NCBI GenBank assembly: GCA_949514915.1
Contig: CATFLP010000130.1
Coordinates: forward strand, 1-39,192
Source: Methanobacteriota archaeon
GTDB taxonomy: Archaea > Thermoplasmatota > Poseidoniia > Poseidoniales > Poseidoniaceae
Reading direction: 5' to 3'
DNA: 39,192 bases
This document shows, in pieces, positions 10,824 through 19,799 of the stretch. The translations under genes and the position numbers were made by a program. How positions within the stretch are numbered: position 1 is the first letter of the stretch; each line of letters opens with the position of its first letter. The notes beneath the pieces are model-generated. The model worked only from the letters and a program-made list of their open reading frames with translations. It did not search any database and had not been told where the DNA came from.

Positions 10824-11655
10824 TTTTTTTCCTATATGGGCTAATTGAAATAATTTTATTTTCTAAAACCTTTAAAGTTGAATGTTTAGGTCTGTATATT
10901 AATCCAGTAATTAATGAAAAGAAGATCCCTCCAAGAATTAGATTGCCAAAGGCACGAGAAATATATCCTGGTGTTGCATTAAAATATGCCCAAATAAATG
11001 ATGGAATAATGCCAATGAATATTGAAATAATTATTTCACGTTTAATTATCTCTCCTCTATCGAAATCACGAGGGAGTATTTTTTTTGTTGAATTAATACG
11101 TTTTTTTGGTATTTTTACAAGTCTAAATTTAATATTATTTTTGTGTAATTTATGGTGCGAGATTCCTCTTTTGGCATTTTTAGAAATTAAACTAGGGATT
11201 TTAGATAATTGCATGCCATATCCCGCAGATTTAGGATTTGTTTCTAACCAAGGGTTACCATTGCAAGGAGCGCCCCAATAACTTACATGAGGCTGATCTG
11301 CAATTAATTCACCATCATTATGCGGTATAGAATTAATTTCTAATTTCTTCTTTGCAAGTTCCCATTCGGATTCACTTGGCAAACGAAATTTAAAATCTTC
11401 ATTCTTATTGTTAATGATCTCAATAAATTCTTCAATATCTTTTTGAGTAAATTTGTTATAATTTGGTATTAATTTTTTGTTTTTAAACACATTATTCCAT
11501 TCTTTTTCGGAAATACAATTTTTTGTTATAGCAAATTGATATTTTATTTCAAAACAGTGCCTTGGTCTTTCAGCAGCGAAAAATAAACCACCATTATCTT
11601 TACCAAGACACACTTCACCGGGCATTATCTCAACAAAATCAAAATCTTTTCCCAT
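10786..11655 (-). CDS. FGE-sulfatase/SUMF1-like domain protein with C-terminal TM helices
   Basis: FRLPSESEWELAKKK motif typical of the formylglycine-generating-enzyme fold; two hydrophobic segments near the C-terminus. 3' end overlaps maeB by 38 nt. Confidence 0.6.
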   Translation of the reverse strand: MGKDFDFVEIMPGEVCLGKDNGGLFFAAERPRHCFEIKYQFAITKNCISEKEWNNVFKNKKLIPNYNKFTQKDIEEFIEIINNKNEDFKFRLPSESEWELAKKKLEINSIPHNDGELIADQPHVSYWGAPCNGNPWLETNPKSAGYGMQLSKIPSLISKNAKRGISHHKLHKNNIKFRLVKIPKKRINSTKKILPRDFDRGEIIKREIIISIFIGIIPSFIWAYFNATPGYISRAFGNLILGGIFFSLITGLIYRPKHSTLKVLENKIISISPYRKKIKTLISFEDESL

Positions 11656-11976
11656 TTAATCAGCCTTCCAACCAGGTCTCCAAAATTTCAAATTATCTAA
11701 TAAATCGTTCCATTCCTTTTCATCTGCTTTTAGTAAATAAAATGCTCTTCGATCTAAACCTTCGATTAATTCTAGATCAATTTCTTTTAATTTTGCAGCT
11801 TCTTTCCATTCTATTTGCATTTGTCTAATTAATCTTTTAGCTTCAGGAGGGTTATCAAAATTTTTTTCACAAATTTCTTGTAAATTTTGCAGCCAAATTC
11901 TTGTTCCCTTAACATGAATTTTACTATCATGTATGGTAACTTTTTTTTGAGGCTTCTTAAAAGGCCACCACTTCAT
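11656..11976 (-). CDS. Conserved-type hypothetical protein, 106 aa
   Basis: ORF whose stop codon directly abuts the start codon of the downstream FGE-like gene, suggesting an operon. Confidence 0.6.
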   Translation of the reverse strand: MKWWPFKKPQKKVTIHDSKIHVKGTRIWLQNLQEICEKNFDNPPEAKRLIRQMQIEWKEAAKLKEIDLELIEGLDRRAFYLLKADEKEWNDLLDNLKFWRPGWKAD

Positions 11977-12053
11977 TGTACACCCCTCTAATTCATTCTT
12001 TGAAAGTCTTGGGATACATTAAATCATTATGTATGATTATATCGCAATAAATA

Positions 12054-12479
12054 ATGGGCAGAATTATTATTCATCTTCATGGGAAGCCTAAAGATAAATC
12101 TCTAAATTCATTAATTAATAAATATTCAAAAAGATTAGAATCAGAATCAGTTAAAATTATTGAACATGCAGATAATCTCTCTCCCAACGAATATATTTCT
12201 AAATTAATAAAATATGCAAAAACTGGAGACTTAATATTATTAGATCAAAAAGGAAGAGAATATGATTCTTTGAAATTTTCTCAATTAGTGAATTCATGGA
12301 AGTTAAATTCAGAAGATACACATTTAGCAATAGGTCCAGCATCAGGGTTTCCAGAACATAATTTGTCGAAAATATCATTGTCAAAAATGACCCTTCCTCA
12401 TGAGTTAGCAGCGGTATTTTTAGTAGAGCAAGTATATCGCTCTATGCAAATACTCAAAGGAACAAAATATCACAAGTAA
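12054..12479 (+). CDS. rlmH: RlmH-like SPOUT methyltransferase (23S rRNA pseudouridine N3-methyltransferase family)
   Basis: LDQKGREYDSLKFSQL, LAIGPASGF and C-terminal SLSKMTLPHELAAVFLVEQVYRSMQILKGTKYHK match the RlmH/COG1576 signature. Confidence 0.9.
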   Translation: MGRIIIHLHGKPKDKSLNSLINKYSKRLESESVKIIEHADNLSPNEYISKLIKYAKTGDLILLDQKGREYDSLKFSQLVNSWKLNSEDTHLAIGPASGFPEHNLSKISLSKMTLPHELAAVFLVEQVYRSMQILKGTKYHK

Positions 12480-12520
12480 TTAAGTGATAATTCAAAGAGG
12501 GCCATTTCAAGGGGAGATTA

Positions 12521-13234
12521 ATGACTTTACTTTACACTCTGATTTCTACAATATTAGGTGTAATATTAATTTGGATGAGCAAAAGTCAACCATTTCCAGA
12601 ACATTCACAAAAATTTGGAATTTTATTAGTTACTTTAGGATGTTTAGGATTTATTGCGAATCAGGCAGAAAGAGAGGTTGGTTCTACTATAGAACCTTTA
12701 ATTTTAACAATTTTAGGAGGAATAGGTGTAGTTGTAGGATTAATACATGCCGTAAGGACTCGCATGGATGTCCTCATTGCTCCTTCATCGGGATTACTTT
12801 TAGCAGTAGGCGTAATATCATTATTTTCAAATGAATGGGAACAACTATCTAATTTTGAACAAATTTCAGCATTTATTTTAATTTCAATTATTATTTTATT
12901 AAATCTTTATTTAGTTTTTAGAACATTATTGATTGGTAAGTTGCCTTTAGCATGGTCACAATCAGGATTAAGGCAATTAAGAAGGGGAATTGTATTCGGA
13001 GATAGAGGTGCAATAAGTTGTTTCGAAAGAGCTTGGGATGTAGATGAAGAGCATCTAAATGCAATGGCATATAGTGCACTTTCATTAATTTACAAACATT
13101 TTGAAAACGATGAAGAATATAAAAAATGGAATAAGAGGTTATTGGAATTAGGTGGCAAAGAATCAATCGATGAAGCTTGGATTTTAGAAATTGAAGATGC
13201 ACTTGGCAAAATTTCTCCAAAATTGATGCAATAA
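12521..13234 (+). CDS. Membrane protein with C-terminal TPR-like segment
   Basis: Multiple hydrophobic helices in the N-terminal half; soluble C-terminus (RGAISCFERAWDVDEEHLNAMAYSALSLIYKHFEN). SD-like aaggggaga upstream. Confidence 0.7.
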   Translation: MTLLYTLISTILGVILIWMSKSQPFPEHSQKFGILLVTLGCLGFIANQAEREVGSTIEPLILTILGGIGVVVGLIHAVRTRMDVLIAPSSGLLLAVGVISLFSNEWEQLSNFEQISAFILISIIILLNLYLVFRTLLIGKLPLAWSQSGLRQLRRGIVFGDRGAISCFERAWDVDEEHLNAMAYSALSLIYKHFENDEEYKKWNKRLLELGGKESIDEAWILEIEDALGKISPKLMQ

Positions 13235-13274
13235 TACAAATTCTTTTTATATTCTTAAATCAATAAATATATTG

Positions 13275-13541
13275 ATGGAGGAGAAAACAATCAGTAATAA
13301 TAAAAAATGGACATTGAGCACTTATATTTGGATGAGTTTGATAGTATGGTTTTGTGCTAATTTAATTAGTCAAGCGGCATTTATTGGTAAATTTGGAGAA
13401 CCATATGGTCGAGAATTACTTAATCAAGAATTAGGATTGGTTTACTGGGGGTTAATTCTTGTAGAGTTAACAATATACGCAATCGGGATATATGCCGTTG
13501 GAACAAAATTAAAATCTAAAAAATCTGTAATTTTATCTTAA
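13275..13541 (+). CDS. Small two-TM membrane protein
   Basis: Two hydrophobic segments (WMSLIVWFCANLISQAAFIG, YWGLILVELTIYAIGIYAVG). ATG at 13275 chosen over the track TTG at 13272. Confidence 0.55.
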   Translation: MEEKTISNNKKWTLSTYIWMSLIVWFCANLISQAAFIGKFGEPYGRELLNQELGLVYWGLILVELTIYAIGIYAVGTKLKSKKSVILS

Positions 13542-13582
13542 TTTGTAACCATTGCTTTGAAATGTAGGAGTTAGTCCCCAGC

Positions 13583-14272
13583 ATGGTCCGCATCACACGA
13601 GTGTATACAGGTACTGGCGATGAGGGAGAGACATCATTAGTAGATGGTTCAAGAGTTCTAAAAACTCATCCAAGATTACAGGTTGTAGGAACATTAGATG
13701 AATTAAACTCTATTTTAGGGATGGTTTTAATGGAAGTTAATAGAATGCCTACAAAACATTCAGATGGAGGACAAAGAAAAAATGTTCAAGAAGTACAAAA
13801 CATTTCATTATTAGGAATAAAAAGAATTCAACAAGAATTATTTGATATTGGTGCAGAATTAGCTTGCCCTATTGACAATGTTCCAAAAGGAATACAATTG
13901 TTAGATCAAGAGGTAGGAGATTTATTATTATCAGAAATGGATTCAATGCAAAACGAATTAGAACCTTTAGAATCATTTATTCTTCCTGGTGGAGTTGCCC
14001 CAATAGCTAATTTGCATTTAGCAAGAACAGTTGTTAGGAGGGCAGAAAGACATCTTATTCAGTTAATTAATCAAGAAGGAGAAAAATCAGTTAGAACTTT
14101 TGTTAGGGAATATTTTAATCGATTATCAGATTGGTTATTTATATTTGCAAGGTGGGTTTCTAAAAGATTGGACGAAGAAGAATTTCTTTGGATACCAATA
14201 GATAAAAGAGCACGTAGTAATTCAATTTCTAAAATACTTGAAGAGCAACAATCAAGGTTTGATTTTGATTAA
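13583..14272 (+). CDS. ATP:cob(I)alamin adenosyltransferase, PduO type
   Basis: YTGTGDEGETSLVDGSRVLKTHPRLQVVGTLDELNSILG, FILPGGVAPIANLHLARTVVRRAER and LSDWLFIFAR are PduO-family motifs. Confidence 0.93.
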   Translation: MVRITRVYTGTGDEGETSLVDGSRVLKTHPRLQVVGTLDELNSILGMVLMEVNRMPTKHSDGGQRKNVQEVQNISLLGIKRIQQELFDIGAELACPIDNVPKGIQLLDQEVGDLLLSEMDSMQNELEPLESFILPGGVAPIANLHLARTVVRRAERHLIQLINQEGEKSVRTFVREYFNRLSDWLFIFARWVSKRLDEEEFLWIPIDKRARSNSISKILEEQQSRFDFD

Positions 14273-14667
14273 ACCCTCATGAATTTTTTTGCATCTGAAA
14301 TAATACTTTTTGTTAAATCATGAGTTACTTGTGTAATCGCAGAATCCCAATCTAGCCACATATAATTTAGATGTTCTTCTGAAAGATTAACTTTCATTTC
14401 AGTTGTTTTTGCAAGTAACCACCAAACCTTTTTTTGAATCACCTTTCCCTTTTTCTTAAATGTATATTCTGTACTTTTCAAAAAACCATCAACCCAAGAA
14501 ATATCAGATATCCCCGTTTCTTCTTCTAACTCTCTTGCTGCAGTATCTTTATGATCAATATCCTCATTTTCTATATGACCCTTTGGTAAATCCCAATGTC
14601 CTCTTGGATATTGCAAGATTAATACAGAATCAAAATTTACAAGAATAACACCACAAGATGTTTCCAT
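14269..14667 (-). CDS. Nudix hydrolase (Ap4A hydrolase-like)
   Basis: WDLPKGHIENEDIDHKDTAARELEEETGI, a slightly variant Nudix box. Confidence 0.87.
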   Translation of the reverse strand: METSCGVILVNFDSVLILQYPRGHWDLPKGHIENEDIDHKDTAARELEEETGISDISWVDGFLKSTEYTFKKKGKVIQKKVWWLLAKTTEMKVNLSEEHLNYMWLDWDSAITQVTHDLTKSIISDAKKFMRV

Positions 14668-14755
14668 ATTTGTGTTGTTATATCCGTTGTTTTTTGTGTT
14701 TACTATGGTTCCGAATCATATAGTTGAATAACAAGTTAATTTCACCTTGTTTTCA

Positions 14756-15760
14756 ATGGCTCTATTTGATGGCGTGATTATTGACAAGATTGTCGCAGAT
14801 GGAGATTTAGATGGATTAATTGCAGCCTCAATTTTAAAGACATATTTTAAAAATGTGAAAACTACTTTTGCACACCCTGCAGAGATTAGGAATGGTAATT
14901 TAGACCATATCATTGACCGCAATACGGCAATTTGCGATTTACCATTTCATCCTAATTGCGGCTTATATCTGGATCACCATAGTACAAATAAACCAACCGA
15001 TGCTGAGTTAGAAGATTTTTCATTAGGAGGAGGTAAATGTGCGTGGTACCCTGTTGATTCGGCCGCTCGCGTGGCTTTTGATTTATGTTCGAAAGAGATA
15101 GACTTATCTCATTTAGAAACATTTATGGAAATGGTAGATAAACTAGATTCAGGAAAAATTTCACTCGCTGAATTTAATTCTGATGATCCTATATTATGGT
15201 TGTCAAAAACAATAAATTTAGAAGATTTAGATTATGTATATTTATTGTTAGATTGGTTTTCATCAGGAAAAGAAGTTGATGAAATTTTACTTTCAGAAGA
15301 AGTGACTTCTAGAATAAATACAATTAAACAAAAACAAACAGAATTAAGAAGATTGATTCTAGAAAATGGCGAGGTAATAGATAGAATTGTAGTTGTAAAA
15401 ATGCATGATACAGGACATAGAACAAATGGATATCTTGTAACTTCAACATTTGGCGATGAATGTGATGCTTGTATCATTATTCACGGATTTAGTGATGGAG
15501 AAATTGGAGATCATAGCCGCTATCCCCTTTCTGCTTCATTTTATTGTAATAGTTTTTTACACCGTAATCAAGGAGTATTTAATTTGACAAAATTAGCACA
15601 GGCCTTTGATGAAAACGGTGGAGGGCATTATAATGCATGTGGGTGTAGAATAATGCCATTAGATAATGGTAAAGTAACTAAAAGAAAAGTGACACAAAGT
15701 GATATTGATATAAATTTGGAAGAGTGGTTAAAAATTTGGAGCAGTAGACATAAACAATAG
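14756..15760 (+). CDS. DHH-family phosphoesterase
   Basis: DGDLDG, CGLYLDHHSTN (DHH) and GGGHYNACGCRI (DHHA1-type) motifs. ATG at 14756 preferred over TTG at 14747. Confidence 0.88.
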   Translation: MALFDGVIIDKIVADGDLDGLIAASILKTYFKNVKTTFAHPAEIRNGNLDHIIDRNTAICDLPFHPNCGLYLDHHSTNKPTDAELEDFSLGGGKCAWYPVDSAARVAFDLCSKEIDLSHLETFMEMVDKLDSGKISLAEFNSDDPILWLSKTINLEDLDYVYLLLDWFSSGKEVDEILLSEEVTSRINTIKQKQTELRRLILENGEVIDRIVVVKMHDTGHRTNGYLVTSTFGDECDACIIIHGFSDGEIGDHSRYPLSASFYCNSFLHRNQGVFNLTKLAQAFDENGGGHYNACGCRIMPLDNGKVTKRKVTQSDIDINLEEWLKIWSSRHKQ

Positions 15761-15789
15761 TCTAAATTTATGAGGTTCCAATAAATATT

Positions 15790-16470
15790 TCAATTCCATG
15801 CAGCAATAAATCTTGGAACTATAGGGAAGTCACCATTAATATTAGTTTCTTCTGTAGTGAAAAGTGTAAAATTTATGAGATTAAGTTCTTGAAATTTCTC
15901 CTCTAACCAAACACGTTTTAATGGCCATGGGGGACCTATCTCCTCTTCAATAGTAGAATTAAATAATCTACCGATACAAAGAAGATGTCCATTAGAATTT
16001 AATAATGATGGAAGAGTTTCAGCTGCCAAATCCCTAATTTTTTCGGGTATAGCTTGTAAGATGTGAATTTCTACAATTAGATCAAATGAATTTAACCAAT
16101 TCTTTGGAGGAGATAATAAATCTTCGACACAGTAATTCACTGGCGAGTTAGGAAAACGCTCACGACACCAGTCTATCGATGACTTTGAAACATCAAAAGC
16201 AGTAACTTCAAAACCAGAATTCCCAAGCCATTCAGCATCATCACCTAAACCACATCCAACAACTAATGCTTTACCACTTATTTCTGGATGATTCTTTATC
16301 CATTCTACCATTTTTGGATGCGGCTCCATTCGTGCCCAAGGTATTTTCTCTGATTCACGGTTTGCATTTTCATATAGTTCTTCAAACCAGCTTAGTGGCG
16401 TTCCATTAGATTCTGCCTTATTAGATAATTTTTGGATTTGCACTCTTAAATTAGCAAGGTGCTCATCCAT
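15790..16470 (-). CDS. Class I SAM-dependent methyltransferase (thiopurine methyltransferase-like)
   Basis: ALVVGCGLGDDAEWLGNSGFEVTAFDVSKSSIDWCRERFP is a Rossmann SAM-binding motif; overall layout is TPMT-like. Confidence 0.82.
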   Translation of the reverse strand: MDEHLANLRVQIQKLSNKAESNGTPLSWFEELYENANRESEKIPWARMEPHPKMVEWIKNHPEISGKALVVGCGLGDDAEWLGNSGFEVTAFDVSKSSIDWCRERFPNSPVNYCVEDLLSPPKNWLNSFDLIVEIHILQAIPEKIRDLAAETLPSLLNSNGHLLCIGRLFNSTIEEEIGPPWPLKRVWLEEKFQELNLINFTLFTTEETNINGDFPIVPRFIAAWN

Positions 16471-16479
16471 ATTTCCATC

Positions 16480-17727
16480 TCACATGTGGTTGATTATTGC
16501 ATTACCAAACTCAGAACATTTGAGTAACGTTGCATCATCCATCAATCTTTCAAAATCATAAGTGACGGTTTTGGCTGAAATTGCTCCTTCCATTCCTTTT
16601 ACAATCAAATTAGCAGCTTCAGTCCACCCCATGTGTCGTAGCATCATTTCAGCACTAAGAATTAAACTTCCAGGGTTTACCTTATCTTGTCCAGTATATT
16701 TTGGTGCAGTTCCATGTGTTGCCTCGAAAATTGCAATTCCAGTATCGTAATTGATATTTGCACCTGGAGCAATTCCAATTCCTCCTACTTGTGCAGCAAG
16801 TGCATCAGAAATATAATCTCCATTGAGGTTCATTGTGGCTAAAACTCCATAATCTCGTGGACGTGTTAGAACTTGTTGTAGCATCGCATCTGCAATCACA
16901 TCCTTGATTGTGATTATTGTACCAGTATTTGGATTTTTAAGAGTACACCATGGGCCTCCATCAAGCAATTCCGCACCAAATTCATTTTGAGCCAATAAAT
17001 ATCCCCAATCTCTAAAACCACCTTCTGTAAATTTCATTATGTTACCTTTGTGAACTAATGTTACACTATCTTTATCATTATCAATAGCATATTGAATTGC
17101 TGCACGAACAATACGTTCTGTCCCCTCTACCGAAATAGGTTTTATTCCAATTCCACTTGATTCTGGGAATCTTATTTTATCTACTCCCATTTCATTTTTG
17201 AGAAATTCAATAACTTTCTTTACTTCATTAGTTCCCATTTCCCATTCAATACCAGCATATACATCTTCACTATTTTCACGGAAGATAATCATGTCAACAG
17301 CACCTGGATCACGAACAGGACTTGGAGTACCTTCATACCAACGAACAGGCCTTACACAGGCAAAAAGGTCTAGTTTTTGTCGAAGAGCAACATTAAGGCT
17401 TCTAATGCCTCCACCTACAGGAGTTGTTAAAGGACCTTTAATCGATACAAGTCCATTTTTCATAGCATCTAATGTGGCTTCTGGTAACCATTCACCAGTT
17501 GCATTAAATGCTTTTTCACCTGCCAAAACCTCTTTCCAGTGAATTTGTCTTTCATCTCCGTATGCACGATTTACTGCAGCATCTACAACATTTTGCATTA
17601 CTGGAGAAATATCTATCCCAATACCATCTCCTTCTATAAAACAAATTATAGGATTATTTGGAACTATAAGTTCCCCTTCTTTCATTGTTATTGCATTTCC
17701 ATCCATGTTCTCATTGTGAGCCGACAA
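16480..17727 (-). CDS. icd: Isocitrate dehydrogenase (NADP-type)
   Basis: [89 protein letters not shown]. Confidence 0.95.
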   Translation of the reverse strand: MSAHNENMDGNAITMKEGELIVPNNPIICFIEGDGIGIDISPVMQNVVDAAVNRAYGDERQIHWKEVLAGEKAFNATGEWLPEATLDAMKNGLVSIKGPLTTPVGGGIRSLNVALRQKLDLFACVRPVRWYEGTPSPVRDPGAVDMIIFRENSEDVYAGIEWEMGTNEVKKVIEFLKNEMGVDKIRFPESSGIGIKPISVEGTERIVRAAIQYAIDNDKDSVTLVHKGNIMKFTEGGFRDWGYLLAQNEFGAELLDGGPWCTLKNPNTGTIITIKDVIADAMLQQVLTRPRDYGVLATMNLNGDYISDALAAQVGGIGIAPGANINYDTGIAIFEATHGTAPKYTGQDKVNPGSLILSAEMMLRHMGWTEAANLIVKGMEGAISAKTVTYDFERLMDDATLLKCSEFGNAIINHM

Positions 17728-17779
17728 GAGTGCCTTACATCAATTCTCCCATTAGAAATTATAAGTTAACTTCAAAACA

Positions 17780-18193
17780 TTGAATAATTTGCAAAGAATA
17801 ATGAATCACGTAGATGTCAAGTGGAAAGAAGGTTCTGTTGCTTTATGCTCAGATACTAAAGGCAATGAAATGTTATGTGATTGGGATAGTGATAATTCAT
17901 TATCTCCCGTTCAGATAATGGTTCAGATGGTGGGTGTATGTAGCATGGCAGAAGTTGTAGTTGGAATGAAAGAGAGGGAATTTGATTCACTTGTAGTTGG
18001 AATTGATTATGAGAGAAATGATGAGAATCCTCGTTATGTGACCAAAATGAATTTGATTTTTAAATTAAATACAGATTTAAAATGGGAGAAATTCATTAGG
18101 AGGTTAATTAAACAAACATTTGAAAAATATTGCTCTGTAGCTTCAACAATTTCAGGAGTTGCTGAAATAACCTGGGAATTAGAACTTAACTAG
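17780..18193 (+). CDS. OsmC/Ohr-family protein
   Basis: Small OsmC-like protein (SPVQIMVQMVGVCSMAEVVVGMKER; C-terminal KYCSVASTISGVAEITWELEL). Confidence 0.8.
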   Translation: MNNLQRIMNHVDVKWKEGSVALCSDTKGNEMLCDWDSDNSLSPVQIMVQMVGVCSMAEVVVGMKEREFDSLVVGIDYERNDENPRYVTKMNLIFKLNTDLKWEKFIRRLIKQTFEKYCSVASTISGVAEITWELELN

Positions 18194-19325
18194 AACTAAT
18201 TTTTTCCTTTTGCATAATGTAATTTCTTTCAAATTCATTGGCATGATTTTGATCCCAGTCTATTAATTCCTTTTTCATTATTTTTTTGTATAAAAATGGA
18301 GTGACTAAAACCAAATACAACATTGATAAATAGCCATAAGGTAATAGTGGAGCATTTTTATCACTTGGATTTAACTCCCAAAAATTCAAATTAGTTGCTC
18401 TATGGTGATCTGAATGTCTTGTAACATTACACAGATAAATACTACTTAGTAAATGATTTGAATTCCAAGAGTGTCTCATTTCAACGGGTTTCCCTTTTTC
18501 TCTTACTAAGCCATAATGTTCAATATAATTTATCGCTTCTAATAGTACTTTTGCAAATGCAGCACATAATAGGAAACATAACATTCCAATTAGTCCACCA
18601 AAAATAAATGCTAATATTGTAATACTTAGGCTTCTTAAATAACCAATAATCATTCTATTATGGAAGCTAATAATCTTGTGTTTTCTACGTTTCAACCTCT
18701 CAGATTCTATTTTCCAGGCACTAATCTGCTCTTCAAATGTGGCTTTTAAGATAAAAAGATAGATATTTTCACCCCTTTTAGCAGATGCAGGATCTTCTTC
18801 TAAGCATACGTCTTTATGATGCCCATAAACGTGTTCGATAGCAAAAGTACAATCCCAAGAAAATGCAAGTAGCCAATTTCCTACGAACATATCGAATTTA
18901 TTTTTTTTCCTATGTGTTAATTCATGTCCTGGAACTGTACCAAGTATGCCTATGGATAAAGTAGTTTGAAAAATTAAAGCGAATTTATCAATTAATGTAA
19001 AAGACTCTTTTATTTGGATAAAATCAATATTTAAATTTGAATTTAATCCTTCCACATACCAAATAGGAGGATTGTTACTGAAAAATGAGATAACTAAGAA
19101 AATCAAACAAAATAGTATTGGTAAATTAATATAGATTGAAAAATTTAGTATTGTTGGATATGCAAAATCTTGAATTTCCTTATCTCTAGGCAATATGTAA
19201 TCTCCAATGATGAGAAATAAAGACCAACCTATGCAAAAATATGTGGGGTAATTTTCTCCCATTAAAAAAAACATAATAGTCAAAACACCAGTTATTGCAG
19301 GGATATAATGTTTAAGATATTTCAA
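18186..19325 (-). CDS. alkB: AlkB-type integral membrane alkane 1-monooxygenase
   Basis: All diagnostic boxes: GHELTHRKKN, EHVYGHHKDVCLEEDPASAKRGENIY, NYIEHYGL, RHSWNSNHLLS, TRHSDHHRATN. Multiple TM helices. Confidence 0.92.
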   Translation of the reverse strand: MKYLKHYIPAITGVLTIMFFLMGENYPTYFCIGWSLFLIIGDYILPRDKEIQDFAYPTILNFSIYINLPILFCLIFLVISFFSNNPPIWYVEGLNSNLNIDFIQIKESFTLIDKFALIFQTTLSIGILGTVPGHELTHRKKNKFDMFVGNWLLAFSWDCTFAIEHVYGHHKDVCLEEDPASAKRGENIYLFILKATFEEQISAWKIESERLKRRKHKIISFHNRMIIGYLRSLSITILAFIFGGLIGMLCFLLCAAFAKVLLEAINYIEHYGLVREKGKPVEMRHSWNSNHLLSSIYLCNVTRHSDHHRATNLNFWELNPSDKNAPLLPYGYLSMLYLVLVTPFLYKKIMKKELIDWDQNHANEFERNYIMQKEKISSS

Positions 19326-19344
19326 CAGCTTTAGCGCCCCCTAA

Positions 19345-19797
19345 TTATTTATTTAATTCATTTTCAAGTGGTTGAAGTATAGATAAAAATTCTTCAAATT
19401 CATTATTAGAATCGTTTTCCATCCATACTCCTTCGGCAAATGTATTTGATTGGTTAAATTCTTCAGTAAAATTCATTCCTAGCCCCCATTTTTCTTTAGA
19501 AAGACCTTGTTTTACAGCTTTAGCACCGATGCAAATTATTTGAGATTCTAAATCATCAGAATTTAAGTCCTCAATAATCCCATTAACCCAATTTTCTAAT
19601 TCTGCATCACCAGCCCCTTCTCCTCTTTCAGTTCTATCTTCTAGAACCATCTTTGCAAATCTTTCTTCGATTTCTTCTCTTAATGAAATTTTTAATCCCA
19701 TTGCATCATGTAATTTTTCAATAATTAATGCGCCTTTTTTTGACATACTTCCGTCAGACCAAGCAATATCTAAAGCAGTCCAAAAAATTGTTTTCAA
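19345..19797 (-). CDS. TerB-like helical domain protein (tentative)
   Basis: DIAWSDGSMSKKGALIIEKLHDAMGL resembles the TerB-like 'DG.v...E...l..l...lgl' pattern; 2-nt gap to the upstream gene. Confidence 0.5.
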   Translation of the reverse strand: MKTIFWTALDIAWSDGSMSKKGALIIEKLHDAMGLKISLREEIEERFAKMVLEDRTERGEGAGDAELENWVNGIIEDLNSDDLESQIICIGAKAVKQGLSKEKWGLGMNFTEEFNQSNTFAEGVWMENDSNNEFEEFLSILQPLENELNK

Positions 19798-19799
19798 TT

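Noticed and set aside
10820-11281. 153-aa plus-strand ORF
   Set aside because: Antisense to the FGE-like gene, which has a recognisable motif and better codon usage.
12484-12834. 116-aa plus-strand ORF
   Set aside because: Frame-shifted overlap with the 237-aa membrane protein; Arg/Cys-rich low-plausibility translation.
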